Positions 1-6,607 of a stretch of 18,378 nucleotides of DNA are shown here, piece after piece. The notes beneath the pieces are model-generated. The model made no database searches. It saw only the letters and a program-made list of their open reading frames with translations, and was not told the origin of the DNA. Origin of the DNA: Gammaproteobacteria bacterium (GTDB lineage Bacteria; Pseudomonadota; Gammaproteobacteria; Enterobacterales; Kangiellaceae). The stretch covers positions 1-18,378 of the forward strand of contig JABXIW010000483.1 in NCBI GenBank assembly GCA_013372875.1, in the 5' to 3' direction. How positions within the stretch are numbered: position 1 is the first letter of the stretch; every line of letters starts with the position of its first letter. A program made the translations under genes and the position numbers.

Positions 1-260
1 CTTCTGTGGATAAGTGAAAAATGATCAACAAGATCATGGATCTTCTTTGGATCATATCTTGTGATCATGGTTGGATCTGATCGAGGATTACCTGGGATCA
101 AAAATGGGGTTTATACACAGGGGCTAAAATAGATCAAAGTTGTTATTTGGATAACTAAAGGAAAACCACTGGATCTTACCTGACTTATCCACAGACGGTT
201 TGGGTGTTTTTTGTTCGGTTGAAAAGATTTTTTCTACGGAAGGTTATTCACAGAGGGGAA
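1..260. other. oriC: Chromosome I replication origin oriC, right part
   Basis: DnaA boxes seen are TGTGGATAA at 5-13 (minus orientation, R1-like), TTATACACA at 111-119 (R2-like), TTTGGATAA at 146-154 (minus orientation, R3-like) and TTATCCACA at 185-193 (R4-like). Order, orientation and local context match E. coli oriC between R1 and R4, and about ten GATC Dam/SeqA sites lie in the first 180 bases. A fifth box, TTATTCACA at 244-252, lies toward mioC. The AT-rich unwinding element expected left of R1 is outside the window, so only the DnaA-binding half is present. The neighbouring mioC supports the call. Confidence 0.93.
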
Positions 261-262
261 AT

Positions 263-283
263 CAGAGCCGCATTGCGACTCTG
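263..283 (-). terminator. Hairpin downstream of mioC
   Basis: Read on the minus strand, the arms CAGAGTCGC and GCGGCTCTG pair around an AAT loop with one non-Watson-Crick position, about 18 bases after the mioC stop. The tail is ATTTCCCC rather than a clean U run, so intrinsic termination would be weak. It may limit mioC transcription into oriC. Confidence 0.35.
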
Positions 284-301
284 TAAGAGATGAGTCTGGG
301 G

Positions 302-736
302 TTAAAAGCGCTCGATATTCTCTTTTAACCATGCTTCTGCAGCATCTTCTGGGACGTCATGAGCCAGTACATCAATCAGCAAGCAATCTGCAATCGGCGT
401 TGCGCCAATATCTTCTAACAAGTCGTAAGCGTGCTTACCGGCAGCGCAGAACGTATCGTAGCTCGAATCACCAATCGCAATGACTGCAAACTTTACGTCG
501 GCCATCTTAGGTGGCGTATTTTGCAATGCTGCGATGAAAGGTTGAATATTGTCTGGATATTCCCCCGCACCGTGGGTGGAGGTGATCACAAGCCAAGTCC
601 CTTGGTTATCGATCTCGTCTAATGACGGTTGGTTGTGGATCGTGGTTTCAAATCCTTGTTCAACGAGCAGATCGCTCAGGTGATCACCGACGTATTCCGC
701 ACCACCAAGAGTGCTACCTGTAATAATGTGGATCAT
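302..736 (-). CDS. mioC: MioC, flavodoxin-like protein
   Basis: A 144-residue flavodoxin-fold protein, close to the ~147 residues of E. coli MioC, which is an FMN-binding protein reported to take part in biotin synthase electron transfer. The N-terminal [16 protein letters not shown] segment is the FMN phosphate-binding loop, and [11 protein letters not shown] and [11 protein letters not shown] match later flavin-contacting loops of the family. The start is the ATG at 736, preceded by GGAAG four bases upstream; an upstream in-frame extension to 811 runs through the mnmE terminator and is not credible. Transcription runs toward oriC as in other gammaproteobacteria. Its usual upstream neighbour mnmE has been pushed 16 kb away by the element. 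Confidence 0.95.
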   Translation of the reverse strand: MIHIITGSTLGGAEYVGDHLSDLLVEQGFETTIHNQPSLDEIDNQGTWLVITSTHGAGEYPDNIQPFIAALQNTPPKMADVKFAVIAIGDSSYDTFCAAGKHAYDLLEDIGATPIADCLLIDVLAHDVPEDAAEAWLKENIERF

Positions 737-790
737 ACTTCTTCCTTTTGAATGCAATGGACACGATGTGAGTCGCGAATGGATGTATCC

Positions 791-833
791 ATATAAAAAG
801 AAACGCGGCACTAAAACAAGGTTTTGTGCCGCG
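791..833 (-). terminator. Native mnmE terminator, separated from its gene
   Basis: On the minus strand CGCGGCAC-AAAAC and GTTTT-AGTGCCGCG form a long GC-rich stem (804-833, one bulged base) followed by TTTCTTTTT (803-795), a textbook intrinsic terminator. It lies just past the displaced mnmE tail at 841-858, so before integration it would have ended mnmE transcripts. It now lies downstream of the element's leftmost gene. Confidence 0.85.
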
Positions 834-840
834 TATTGGA

Positions 841-858
841 TTATTTACCGATACAGAA
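841..858 (-). other. Attachment site, mioC side (displaced native mnmE 3' end)
   Basis: Minus strand TTCTGTATCGGTAAATAA reads F-C-I-G-K-stop, the last codons of mnmE, but is not attached to any gene. It is followed at normal distance by the mnmE terminator, so it is the pre-integration mnmE tail. It differs from the copy at 17068-17085 at two bases, both synonymous, which places the crossover within the shared TTCTGTATCGG. Confidence 0.92.
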
Positions 859-896
859 AGTGAAGTTTCCCATAATAGCTGGCCTCGCGCGACGTC

Positions 897-933
897 TTGG
901 GGACCGATTGGGGACCAAATTGCAATTTATGGT
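897..933 (+). repeat. Left-end copy of the ~37-bp terminal repeat
   Basis: Two perfect TTGGGGACC copies (897-905 and 908-916) with an 11-bp period, about one helical turn, are followed by the palindrome AAATTGCAATTT (917-928). The same arrangement recurs at 16939-16976 near the other end with similar flanking sequence. This suggests integrase arm or accessory-factor binding. Confidence 0.7.
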
Positions 934-975
934 CAAATACTGACTTCCCAAGATGACTTCCATCATAGATCAGGA

Positions 976-999
976 TGGGAAAAGTGGGAATGGTGGGAA
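976..999 (+). repeat. Three TGGGAA iterons, 9-bp period, left end
   Basis: TGGGAA occurs at 976, 985 and 994, exactly 9 bases apart. Two further inverted copies (TTCCCA) lie at 867-872 and 945-950. The identical triple-repeat design occurs in opposite orientation at 15302-15325 just before the excisionase-like gene. Confidence 0.7.
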
Positions 1000-1005
1000 A
1001 CCGGA

Positions 1006-1863
1006 TCAGCTTTCACCTTCTTTCTCTTCAGCAACGACAAACAAGAGTGGCTTTCCACTCTCTAGCAGGTAAGGTGCGGTGATCGTCTGCTTACCAAGGT
1101 GAATGTTCCCTTTTGCTATATAGATGAAGATCCAATCGGGCAACTTACTACTGATAGCTGCGTAAAGTGCATCAGAAGGGATGTCACTATTCTTGCCTGG
1201 CGAAATTCTAAACCTCTGGTAGTAGACGTAATGGTTGGATTCAAATGCAAAACTTTCCTGTCCATCGTTGACGAAAGACGGTGACATCGTTCTTCTCGGT
1301 TCGAAAACTTCTGCGGTGATATAGCATAGGTCCCGGTTTGTCATACCTGCTTGGTATTTTGGACATTGGTAGTCTGCACTATGGAAGTAGAACTCTATCT
1401 TTTGTTCTGAATTGCCATTCGTGCGCTCATAGTGAATCGATTGTTCTTGAAGCACGGCTTCGATGGCTTCGTTGAAGTGGTAGAGCAACTTTTGCTGTGC
1501 GTCTCGAGCGGATGTCGCTTCTTGTATAGGCATCCAAGCAATAATGCTGTTTCGCGAAGCGGTATCAGGCTGTTCCAGTAATGACGTTAGCAAACCAAGG
1601 CCCAGTCCTTCACTTAACTCAAGTCCCACACCTACTGAAGACGTGAGCAACAATGTATTTCCTGCGGCAGCTTTCGCGAGCTTAAATTCCTCAAAGTCTT
1701 TCATTGGAATGACTTTGTCTTCTGTTTGGTAGAGCACACCTGCATGAGCAATGTTATGAGCACGGCTGTGGCTGTTGTCATATTGGATAGGAGTTGATGT
1801 AGAGGCACATCCAGTGAGCAAAATGAGTAACGATAACTGAGTGAACCTAGCATTAGGTTTCAT
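1006..1863 (-). CDS. Putative lipoprotein of unknown function
   Basis: A 285-residue protein with a short basic N-terminus, a hydrophobic stretch and the lipobox LLTGC, predicting lipidation at the Cys and attachment to the cell envelope. The start is the ATG at 1863, preceded by AAGGAT; a TTG six codons upstream is less likely. The mature protein has a short glycine/leucine-rich stretch (GLELSEGLGLGLL) and no motif I recognise. It is the leftmost element gene, reads toward the left attachment site, and ends within a few bases of the terminal iterons. It is probably cargo. I do not recognise the family. Confidence 0.75.
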   Translation of the reverse strand: MKPNARFTQLSLLILLTGCASTSTPIQYDNSHSRAHNIAHAGVLYQTEDKVIPMKDFEEFKLAKAAAGNTLLLTSSVGVGLELSEGLGLGLLTSLLEQPDTASRNSIIAWMPIQEATSARDAQQKLLYHFNEAIEAVLQEQSIHYERTNGNSEQKIEFYFHSADYQCPKYQAGMTNRDLCYITAEVFEPRRTMSPSFVNDGQESFAFESNHYVYYQRFRISPGKNSDIPSDALYAAISSKLPDWIFIYIAKGNIHLGKQTITAPYLLESGKPLLFVVAEEKEGES

Positions 1864-1912
1864 GATAAATATCCTTTTCAAAACAATTTGATTTTGCAGT
1901 TATTTATCGGGT

Positions 1913-2066
1913 GATCACCAAGTTGACACATTGTGGATAAGCAGGAGATATCTTTTGATCTTTAAACTCACCAGTTGTTGATCGGGGGCTTTTCCATGGA
2001 TCGTGGATCATTTTGAATTTACGATCCTTTCCTGTAGGGGGAGTGTGATCATCACCTATCCAGATC
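1913..2066. other. oriC-like GATC cluster with a perfect DnaA box
   Basis: Eight GATC tetramers start at 1913, 1957, 1980, 1999, 2006, 2023, 2047 and 2063, in 154 bp where chance predicts fewer than one. TGTGGATAA, the reverse complement of the consensus DnaA box, lies at 1932-1940. This fills the gap between the lipoprotein and membrane-protein genes. The density matches that of the true oriC at the start of the window. It could be a replication origin for the excised circle, a SeqA/Dam-controlled regulatory region, or a DnaA-titrating site; the sequence does not decide. Confidence 0.55.
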
Positions 2067-2448
2067 AATCATTCTTCCAGCCATAAGCTTCACCTGTCAT
2101 GTCAAAGTGCCTGTTCTTCATCAATAAACCAGTGCTTGGGTTGATGCGACGAGGCGTTCGCTTGGTACAAGACGAGTTATTGAGCGGAATGTTCTGTTGG
2201 TGCAAATGCCAGACATGAATGAAGAAATAGGTGAGGGCGGCGGCAGTGGCGAATAGCCAGCTTACATAAAAGAGTACAAACCAAAATAACAACGCGATGT
2301 ACTTATTTGTGTGGATAACACCCAAAGGCTCATGTAGCCAAATAACGCTTGGGAGGGCCATCAACATCACTCCCCAGCTTTGATATACAGTCACTAACGC
2401 ACCAAGACAAAAAACGCAAAAGAGTGCGAACTTCTTTAGTGTTTTCAT
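2065..2448 (-). CDS. Small two-helix membrane protein, unknown function
   Basis: 127 residues. The chosen start is the ATG at 2448, which has GGAG six bases upstream; further upstream starts would extend into the operators. Two hydrophobic segments, about residues 7-37 and 50-79, predict an inner-membrane hairpin. The hydrophilic tail contains a conserved-looking RINPSTGLLM...GEAYG motif (about residues 101-123) that I associate with uncharacterised gammaproteobacterial proteins. It is divergent from the XRE regulator at 2542 and shares a promoter region with two of its putative operators, so it is probably repressed by that protein. Confidence 0.75.
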   Translation of the reverse strand: MKTLKKFALFCVFCLGALVTVYQSWGVMLMALPSVIWLHEPLGVIHTNKYIALLFWFVLFYVSWLFATAAALTYFFIHVWHLHQQNIPLNNSSCTKRTPRRINPSTGLLMKNRHFDMTGEAYGWKND

Positions 2449-2466
2449 CTCATTCTCCATTTTGTG

Positions 2467-2481
2467 CTTAGTTTTCCTAAG
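2467..2481. promoter_or_regulatory. Putative XRE operator O1 (CTTAG-n5-CTAAG)
   Basis: Inverted repeat CTTAG-TTTTC-CTAAG between the divergent membrane-protein and XRE genes. It has the same spacing as the copies at 2501 and 2994. Confidence 0.72.
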
Positions 2482-2489
2482 TATACAGG

Positions 2490-2495
2490 TATAAT
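2490..2495 (+). promoter_or_regulatory. -10 element for the XRE regulator
   Basis: A consensus TATAAT lies between operators O1 and O2, with O2 over the expected start of transcription. No good -35 is seen at 17 bp (CTTAGT at 2467, inside O1). On the opposite strand, TATACT (2485-2480) could serve the divergent membrane-protein gene. Confidence 0.5.
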
Positions 2496-2500
2496 TAAAA

Positions 2501-2515
2501 CTTAGAAAATCTAAG
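2501..2515. promoter_or_regulatory. Putative XRE operator O2 (CTTAG-n5-CTAAG)
   Basis: CTTAG-AAAAT-CTAAG is centred 34 bp from O1 and lies just downstream of the TATAAT at 2490. Occupancy would block transcription of the XRE gene, a typical autorepression layout. Confidence 0.72.
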
Positions 2516-2541
2516 CATCGTAGGTTGATGATGATTCTCAC

Positions 2542-2865
2542 TTGTCTAAAACAAATCCATTTCCACAGCGCCTTAAACAGGCAAGAAATCGCGTTGGTAT
2601 CAGCCAGAAGGAGCTTGGTATCCGTTTGGGTATGGACCCAAGTTCAGCGAGTGGCCGTATGAATCATTATGAAAAAGGGCGTCATATGCCCGATATCGGT
2701 ACGCTACAAAAGCTTGCTCAGGAGCTTGGTGTGCCTGTTGCATTTTTCTTTTCAGATTCCGACAGCTCAGCGGAACTGGCATGTTTGATTGAAAAGCTCA
2801 GTGAAACTAAAAAACAGGCGCTTATTGAGCAGATCAGGCAGGAGCTCGATAAGATCGACCAGTAA
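2542..2865 (+). CDS. XRE-family transcriptional regulator
   Basis: 107 residues. An N-terminal Cro/C1-type helix-turn-helix spans about residues 8-70 (RLKQARNRVGISQKELGIRL, then HYEKGRHMPDIGTLQKLAQEL), and a short helical C-terminus (about 78-107) probably mediates dimerisation. The reading frame is closed upstream by a TAG at 2521 and the only start giving the full domain is TTG at 2542; no strong ribosome binding site precedes it, which suggests low expression. Three CTTAG-n5-CTAAG palindromes surround the gene. It probably represses itself, the divergent membrane protein and the microprotein at 2871. It could be the lysogeny-type switch of the element. Confidence 0.88.
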   Translation: MSKTNPFPQRLKQARNRVGISQKELGIRLGMDPSSASGRMNHYEKGRHMPDIGTLQKLAQELGVPVAFFFSDSDSSAELACLIEKLSETKKQALIEQIRQELDKIDQ

Positions 2866-2870
2866 TAAAG

Positions 2871-2957
2871 CTACCGCTGTCGTCCTGAATACCAAAATAC
2901 CCCACCGACTGCGGCGACTGTCAGTAATAAACCTCCCAGCCAAATCCAAAGTTCCAT
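2871..2957 (-). CDS. 28-residue single-helix membrane microprotein
   Basis: Starts MELWIWLGGLL, continues as an uninterrupted hydrophobic helix, and ends FWYSGRQR: one predicted transmembrane segment with a positively charged tail. A near-perfect AGGAGGTG (2961-2968) sits at ideal spacing before the ATG, the strongest ribosome binding site in this part of the element. The operator palindrome at 2994-3008 lies 36 bp upstream. It is convergent with the XRE gene, six bases past its stop. No family recognised. Size and hydrophobicity resemble membrane-acting toxins and small regulatory membrane peptides, but that is only an analogy. Confidence 0.65.
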   Translation of the reverse strand: MELWIWLGGLLLTVAAVGGVFWYSGRQR

Positions 2958-2993
2958 ATTCACCTCCTGTAAGTATCTTCTATCTCTATTTAG

Positions 2994-3008
2994 CTTAGCT
3001 TTCCTAAG
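2994..3008. promoter_or_regulatory. Putative XRE operator O3 (CTTAG-n5-CTAAG)
   Basis: GCTTAG-CTTTC-CTAAGC spans 2993-3009 and is the most symmetrical of the three copies. It overlaps the stop codon of the gene at 3004-3705 and lies just upstream of the microprotein gene, which it most likely controls. Confidence 0.7.
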
Positions 3009-3705
3009 CATGAATTTCATCGAAAGCATGCGTTACCTGAGAAAAAACCGTCACAACCAACTTGTGCTCCGCTAAGGATGCAATTTGAAAGTAAAGATTG
3101 CCTGTAGGGTTGGCCCAAATTTCATGTTGCTCGCTTCCGTAACGGAGTAGCTTTTGAAAACGTGTTCTTGATGACAAAGCCAGTCTTTCTAGATTTGGAT
3201 GGGAGAGTTGCTTCTGTAAGCTATGCCACGGATTGCGAATATCACCTTGCCTGTGTCTTTGTTGGTAGCGTTGCATTGCATGGTTGCTGATGGCGATGGT
3301 GCCAAGTTTTGCAACCTCAAACGTCGGATAGGGGGAAGCATAAGGCGTAATAATGTCTTTTGTTTCTGGATGAGTGATATCAACAATCTCGTCAGAATAA
3401 AGTTTGATACCGCATAGACGGTTGGACAGAAACAGTGCGGCTGCTTTGAGAGCTTCATTCTTGGCCGCTAAAATGGTTTCTTTGGTTAGGCTGAGTGCGA
3501 GACCTTTACCGCTGTTTGGTACGCGCCCGAATACCTGTTTGTCGAGAATTAAGAACCTAGCCGCCGTTAACTCTGCTACAGCGCACCGGAACTCACTTTG
3601 AGCAATTTGAACCGTAACGATACCGTGATTGTTCAACCCCGTGAACCACGCGACTTCGACGCTTTCAGCATTGATTTTTTCAACCTGAACTTTCAATCTC
3701 ATCAC
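3004..3705 (-). CDS. Unknown protein with possible DUF4258-like C-terminal domain
   Basis: 233 residues starting at GTG 3705 (GAGGAG eight bases upstream) or the adjacent ATG at 3702. Residues 1-130 are not recognised. The C-terminal part (about 135-222) begins ISNHAMQRYQQRH with H142, R146 and R150, followed by helices and strands ending LVVTVF. This resembles the H-x3-R-x3-R plus terminal-strand layout of DUF4258/BrnT-like small domains related to RelE-fold ribonucleases; that match is from memory of the pattern and is weak. It is the third of three leftward genes, 104 bp after the 169-residue gene. Confidence 0.6.
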   Translation of the reverse strand: MMRLKVQVEKINAESVEVAWFTGLNNHGIVTVQIAQSEFRCAVAELTAARFLILDKQVFGRVPNSGKGLALSLTKETILAAKNEALKAAALFLSNRLCGIKLYSDEIVDITHPETKDIITPYASPYPTFEVAKLGTIAISNHAMQRYQQRHRQGDIRNPWHSLQKQLSHPNLERLALSSRTRFQKLLRYGSEQHEIWANPTGNLYFQIASLAEHKLVVTVFSQVTHAFDEIHA

Positions 3706-3767
3706 AGCATTTTCTCCTCACTTTACTACCAGCGTATCATCGATTTTGAAAATGCAAACTGTGGGGA

Positions 3768-3795
3768 GAAGCTTCATTTCACGGCATGAAGCTTC
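3768..3795. repeat. Perfect hairpin between two leftward genes
   Basis: GAAGCTTCAT (3768-3777) and ATGAAGCTTC (3786-3795) are exact inverted 10-bp arms around an 8-base loop, 14 bp past the stop of the gene at 3810. No U run follows on either strand, so it is more likely an attenuator or mRNA-stabilising hairpin than a full terminator. Confidence 0.6.
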
Positions 3796-3809
3796 CTGAT
3801 TGGATAGAA

Positions 3810-4319
3810 CTAAAATTGCAGTTTTTTTATCGCTCGCATCGTTTTTCTCACCTGGCTAGACAGCTCTCTTATTGGCTTCACACGCTGTTCCAGTTGGTTG
3901 ATCTGGTCTAGCAAATGAAGATAGAGAAGGATTTCCCAATCCATCGCATGTGAAAAACGACGTAATATCCCATTTGAAACTTCTTGGGTTTCAAGCTCTG
4001 GATACCAACCTCCACGAGCGATCACGCGGTGCCACTTGATTTTAGGTAAGCGCTGTTTACTCGTAACAATTAACTCATAGCGAAATGGGTACTCTACGTT
4101 GTACTCTTTTGACAAGGCTTTCCTTAGTATATCCATTTGTTTCTTCAGTTCTTTTGCTGCTGCCATCAAGTGCTTTGACTCTGTCGCAACGAAATTAGAC
4201 AAACCATCGATTCTTTCTGGCAAAGGAACTGGCTCAGGCAGCTTCAACTTGAGATTACTTAACTCAATTTCCTTGTTTAGTTGTGCGATGCCGACGTTGG
4301 GCGTGGTTTTCTTAGTCAT
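3810..4319 (-). CDS. Hypothetical protein coupled to the MobI-like gene
   Basis: 169 residues, basic, mostly helical, with no signal peptide or membrane segment. A helical region around residues 40-75 and another at 127-168 (LLYLHLLDQINQLEQRVKPI) look able to form coiled coils. Its ATG overlaps the stop of the preceding gene in a TAATG junction at 4317-4321, so the two are translationally coupled and probably act together. Family not recognised. The context suggests an auxiliary mobilisation or DNA-binding role, as inference only. Confidence 0.7.
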   Translation of the reverse strand: MTKKTTPNVGIAQLNKEIELSNLKLKLPEPVPLPERIDGLSNFVATESKHLMAAAKELKKQMDILRKALSKEYNVEYPFRYELIVTSKQRLPKIKWHRVIARGGWYPELETQEVSNGILRRFSHAMDWEILLYLHLLDQINQLEQRVKPIRELSSQVRKTMRAIKKLQF

Positions 4320-4897
4320 TATGCTTCTCCATTTTGGGATTTTTGAAAGTGATCACGAAGCTTGTGAAGTCGTTTTGTACAGATTTGCGCTTTTTGTTTG
4401 ATGGTGAGGATTTCATGCCGTACTTCGCGGATCAGTGCGAAGGCATCTTCTGTGTACTCAATAAGATCGGATTCCCATTTAGCGTTGGCTTTTGAAAAGC
4501 GCCCCGGTGGGTAACGAAAGCCTTTTCCTTTTGATAAATGCTTTGAGCGAACGCGTTGTTCTTTGTTGTTTCGCTGAGACATTTGGTTAGCACTGAGGTA
4601 CCAGTTGTAGTACCAAGCCGCTTCAAAGCGATGGTTCCGAACCCGAACACGGCAACCGTAGCGGCCAGGTGAGGTTTCCTTATGTGTTCGATGGATTCGC
4701 CAAAATTGGTTCGCGTAGCAACTGGCTAAAAACTCAAGCAGATAGGGCTCCTGCATTGCAAAGTTCTCGATATCGGCAATGGCTTTTAGTGATTGGGAAA
4801 GCGCGAGTTCAAAGCATTCTGGTTCATTTTCGGGGTGTCGCTGCTGGGCTCGTTGATGCCATTGATAGGCGGCGGAATGTTCATTTAATACAGTCAT
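4319..4897 (-). CDS. Possible MobI-like mobilisation protein
   Basis: 192 residues from the ATG at 4897, with AAGGAG at good spacing; the frame is open to 4933 but lacks a better start. A variable N-terminus is followed by a conserved-looking core: CRVRVRNHRFEAAWYYNWY (82-100), RVRSKHLSKGKGFRYPPGRF (115-134), then KWESDLIEYTEDAFALIREV (140-159). This arrangement recalls MobI proteins of SXT/R391 and IncC-related elements, which act at oriT to start transfer. The match is by pattern memory and not tested. The ~500-bp gene-free region directly upstream is where an oriT would be expected. It is the first gene of a leftward three-gene set. Confidence 0.6.
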   Translation of the reverse strand: MTVLNEHSAAYQWHQRAQQRHPENEPECFELALSQSLKAIADIENFAMQEPYLLEFLASCYANQFWRIHRTHKETSPGRYGCRVRVRNHRFEAAWYYNWYLSANQMSQRNNKEQRVRSKHLSKGKGFRYPPGRFSKANAKWESDLIEYTEDAFALIREVRHEILTIKQKAQICTKRLHKLRDHFQKSQNGEA

Positions 4898-5342
4898 AGT
4901 GGCTCCTTGTTTGTTTTGCTCAAGGTAGCGCAAACGTACGGTTACTTACGCATCTGTAATTGCCCTTTTTGAGCGCATAATTTTCCTCGTGTTCCACCGC
5001 TGATTGGGAAGCATGGCAGCGATTCCTCTCCTGGGACCTATCCCTGTGCTCTCCAGATACCTATCCTTGTGGGATGTTGATACGGATTATTTTCGTTGCT
5101 TTATTGTTGTGGCGGGGATGTAGGGAGTTGTACTCCAATCATTGTGGGATTTGGCATATTTGTAGTGCATGAGGGCTGATGTACTTTCACATGTGAAAGC
5201 CCATGGGGCAGCACGCGGTGGGCTGGAGCAAGAGCGCTTTTGGGTTGTTTTTCGATGTGCTAGTTGTGTGAGATAGCCAGTTGAAATCTCAAAGTGGCTT
5301 TTAGGTGGTGTTTTGGCGAGATAAATGACAGACCCGAGAACG
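4898..5342. other. Gene-free region, candidate origin of transfer
   Basis: About 445 bp without a credible gene, between the MobI-like gene and rhuM. It holds direct repeats ACCTATCC at 5036-5043 and 5059-5066 (23-bp period) and TTGTGGGAT at 5067-5075 and 5142-5150, plus the perfect palindrome at 5184-5199. Repeats next to a possible mobI suggest oriT, but I cannot match it to a known nick region. It must also contain the promoter for the MobI-like gene. Confidence 0.35.
5184..5199. promoter_or_regulatory. Palindrome CTTTCACATGTGAAAG, putative operator
   Basis: A perfect 16-bp palindrome in the gene-free region upstream of the MobI-like gene. The same CTTTCAC-n2-GTGAAAG core occurs at 13131-13146 between the hsd operon and the AlpA-like gene, so the element probably encodes a regulator that binds both. 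Confidence 0.62.
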
Positions 5343-5370
5343 ATGGTACCGACATTGATATCGGTACCAT
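5343..5370. repeat. Hairpin repeat downstream of rhuM
   Basis: ATGGTACCGA and TCGGTACCAT are perfect 10-bp inverted arms around an 8-base loop, 25 bp after the rhuM stop. Its first 23 bases match 6552-6574, upstream of rhuM, at about 20 positions. No U run follows, so a terminator role is uncertain. Confidence 0.65.
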
Positions 5371-5395
5371 GGCTGGTTCAACTGAGTTAGTCGCG

Positions 5396-6430
5396 CTATT
5401 TGTCTTTTTTGAGTATTGCCTTGAGGGCTGAAATATTCGCAAGTGCGCCTTCGGCTTCTTTTAAACGGCGGCGTTGTTCTGCAAAGCGATCAAACTCTAA
5501 TTTCGCCTTATCATCTGCGTCTTTCTTGGTGATTTTTCCCGCTCCGCTTAATACGTCCCGATCATTAAAACTTAAAAACTGGTCTAGCTTATCGGCCCAG
5601 TCCTTTAGGAATACCTGCTTGCGACGCAGCGCTTGGTCTTCGGCAAAGTCGAGCCACATATTGACGATGCGATTCAGCTCTTTGATTTCGTCTTCACGCA
5701 GATAGTTTTTGGCGATGGTGACATCTGTCTTACGCACTTCATCGCCTTTATAGCTGGTTAGCCCCATATCTGGTTTACTGGCATCCACACGACTAGCAAT
5801 CAGCTCAGCGGCCGTCATGTGCGTACAGGCATAATGCAGTTTATTCTGAATGGTTTGGAAAAAGAGAGTGGTCTCTTTATTGGAAGGCTCGTAGTCTGCC
5901 GCCATGGTAAAGATTTCTTTGACTCGCAGATAAACACGACGCTCACTGGCTCGGATATCGCGAATGCGTTCCAGCATCTCGTCAAAGTAATCTGGCACAG
6001 CAGAGTGACCAACGGGCGGGTTCTTCAAACGCTCGTCATCCATAACGAAGCCTTTGATCAAATACTCTTGTAACAATCGCGTGGCCCATTTGCGAAACTG
6101 TGTGCCACGCGTCGAGCGAACTCGGTACCCTACCGCAAGAATTACCGGGAGACTGTAGTGTCGAATGTTGCGTTTTACTTCTCGACCACCCTCTAATTGA
6201 ACTTGTAAGTAATCCTTACAAGTTGAATTTTGCTCAAGCTCCTCTTCAGAATAGACAGCCTTGATATGCTGAGTGATGGCCTGTGAGCTCACTTGGTAAA
6301 GATCTGCCATTGCAGCTTGAGAAAGCCACAAGGTATCTGACTCAAAGCGGCACTCAACGCGAGTTTGACCATCAGTACTGGTAAAAAAAACAAACTCTCC
6401 TTGAGGGGCTTGGGGGATGTTATCTGTCAT
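5396..6430 (-). CDS. rhuM: RhuM family protein
   Basis: 344 residues, about full length for the family. The N-terminal half has the typical WLSQAAMADLYQVSSQAITQ helix-turn-helix-like segment, YLQVQLEGGREVKRNIRHYS, then VGYRVRSTRGTQFRKWATRL and LIKGFVMDDERLKNP. The C-terminal half is charged and helical. RhuM proteins were named from a Salmonella pathogenicity island but commonly accompany type I restriction-modification loci, as here; their biochemical role is unsettled. The gene is separated from hsdS by a truncated HTH gene and a 177-bp spacer and is flanked by related repeats, which suggests a cassette brought in separately. Confidence 0.88.
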   Translation of the reverse strand: MTDNIPQAPQGEFVFFTSTDGQTRVECRFESDTLWLSQAAMADLYQVSSQAITQHIKAVYSEEELEQNSTCKDYLQVQLEGGREVKRNIRHYSLPVILAVGYRVRSTRGTQFRKWATRLLQEYLIKGFVMDDERLKNPPVGHSAVPDYFDEMLERIRDIRASERRVYLRVKEIFTMAADYEPSNKETTLFFQTIQNKLHYACTHMTAAELIASRVDASKPDMGLTSYKGDEVRKTDVTIAKNYLREDEIKELNRIVNMWLDFAEDQALRRKQVFLKDWADKLDQFLSFNDRDVLSGAGKITKKDADDKAKLEFDRFAEQRRRLKEAEGALANISALKAILKKDK

Positions 6431-6528
6431 TCAATTAACCTTATTGCGTTATTGATGAGTTTTGTCATTTTTAAACCATGAAGGTTACAGAGCTGATCGT
6501 GGCGTATTGCTGCTCACTATCCTGTTGG

Positions 6529-6577
6529 AGCGCCGACATTAAACGCTGATTATGGTACCGTCATTAATGTCGGTGCT
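6529..6577. repeat. Inverted repeat upstream of rhuM
   Basis: Arms AGCGCCGACATTAA (6529-6542) and TTAATGTCGGTGCT (6564-6577) are inverted with one mismatch. Bases 6552-6574 also form a direct repeat with 5343-5365 on the other side of rhuM. The rest of the 6431-6607 spacer holds no gene. Confidence 0.6.
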
Positions 6578-6607
6578 ATAACGTAATACTATGAATTATA
6601 AATATTT

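Noticed and set aside
826..1065. Rightward 79-codon frame across the left attachment region
   Set aside because: Its translation covers the terminator, attachment site and repeats; no ribosome binding site and it overlaps the lipoprotein gene end.
4099..4401. Rightward 100-codon hydrophobic frame
   Set aside because: Antisense to two well-supported coupled genes and without a ribosome binding site.
6529..6577. Possible integron attC site
   Set aside because: An imperfect palindrome, but without recognisable attC core boxes and not next to a cassette array.
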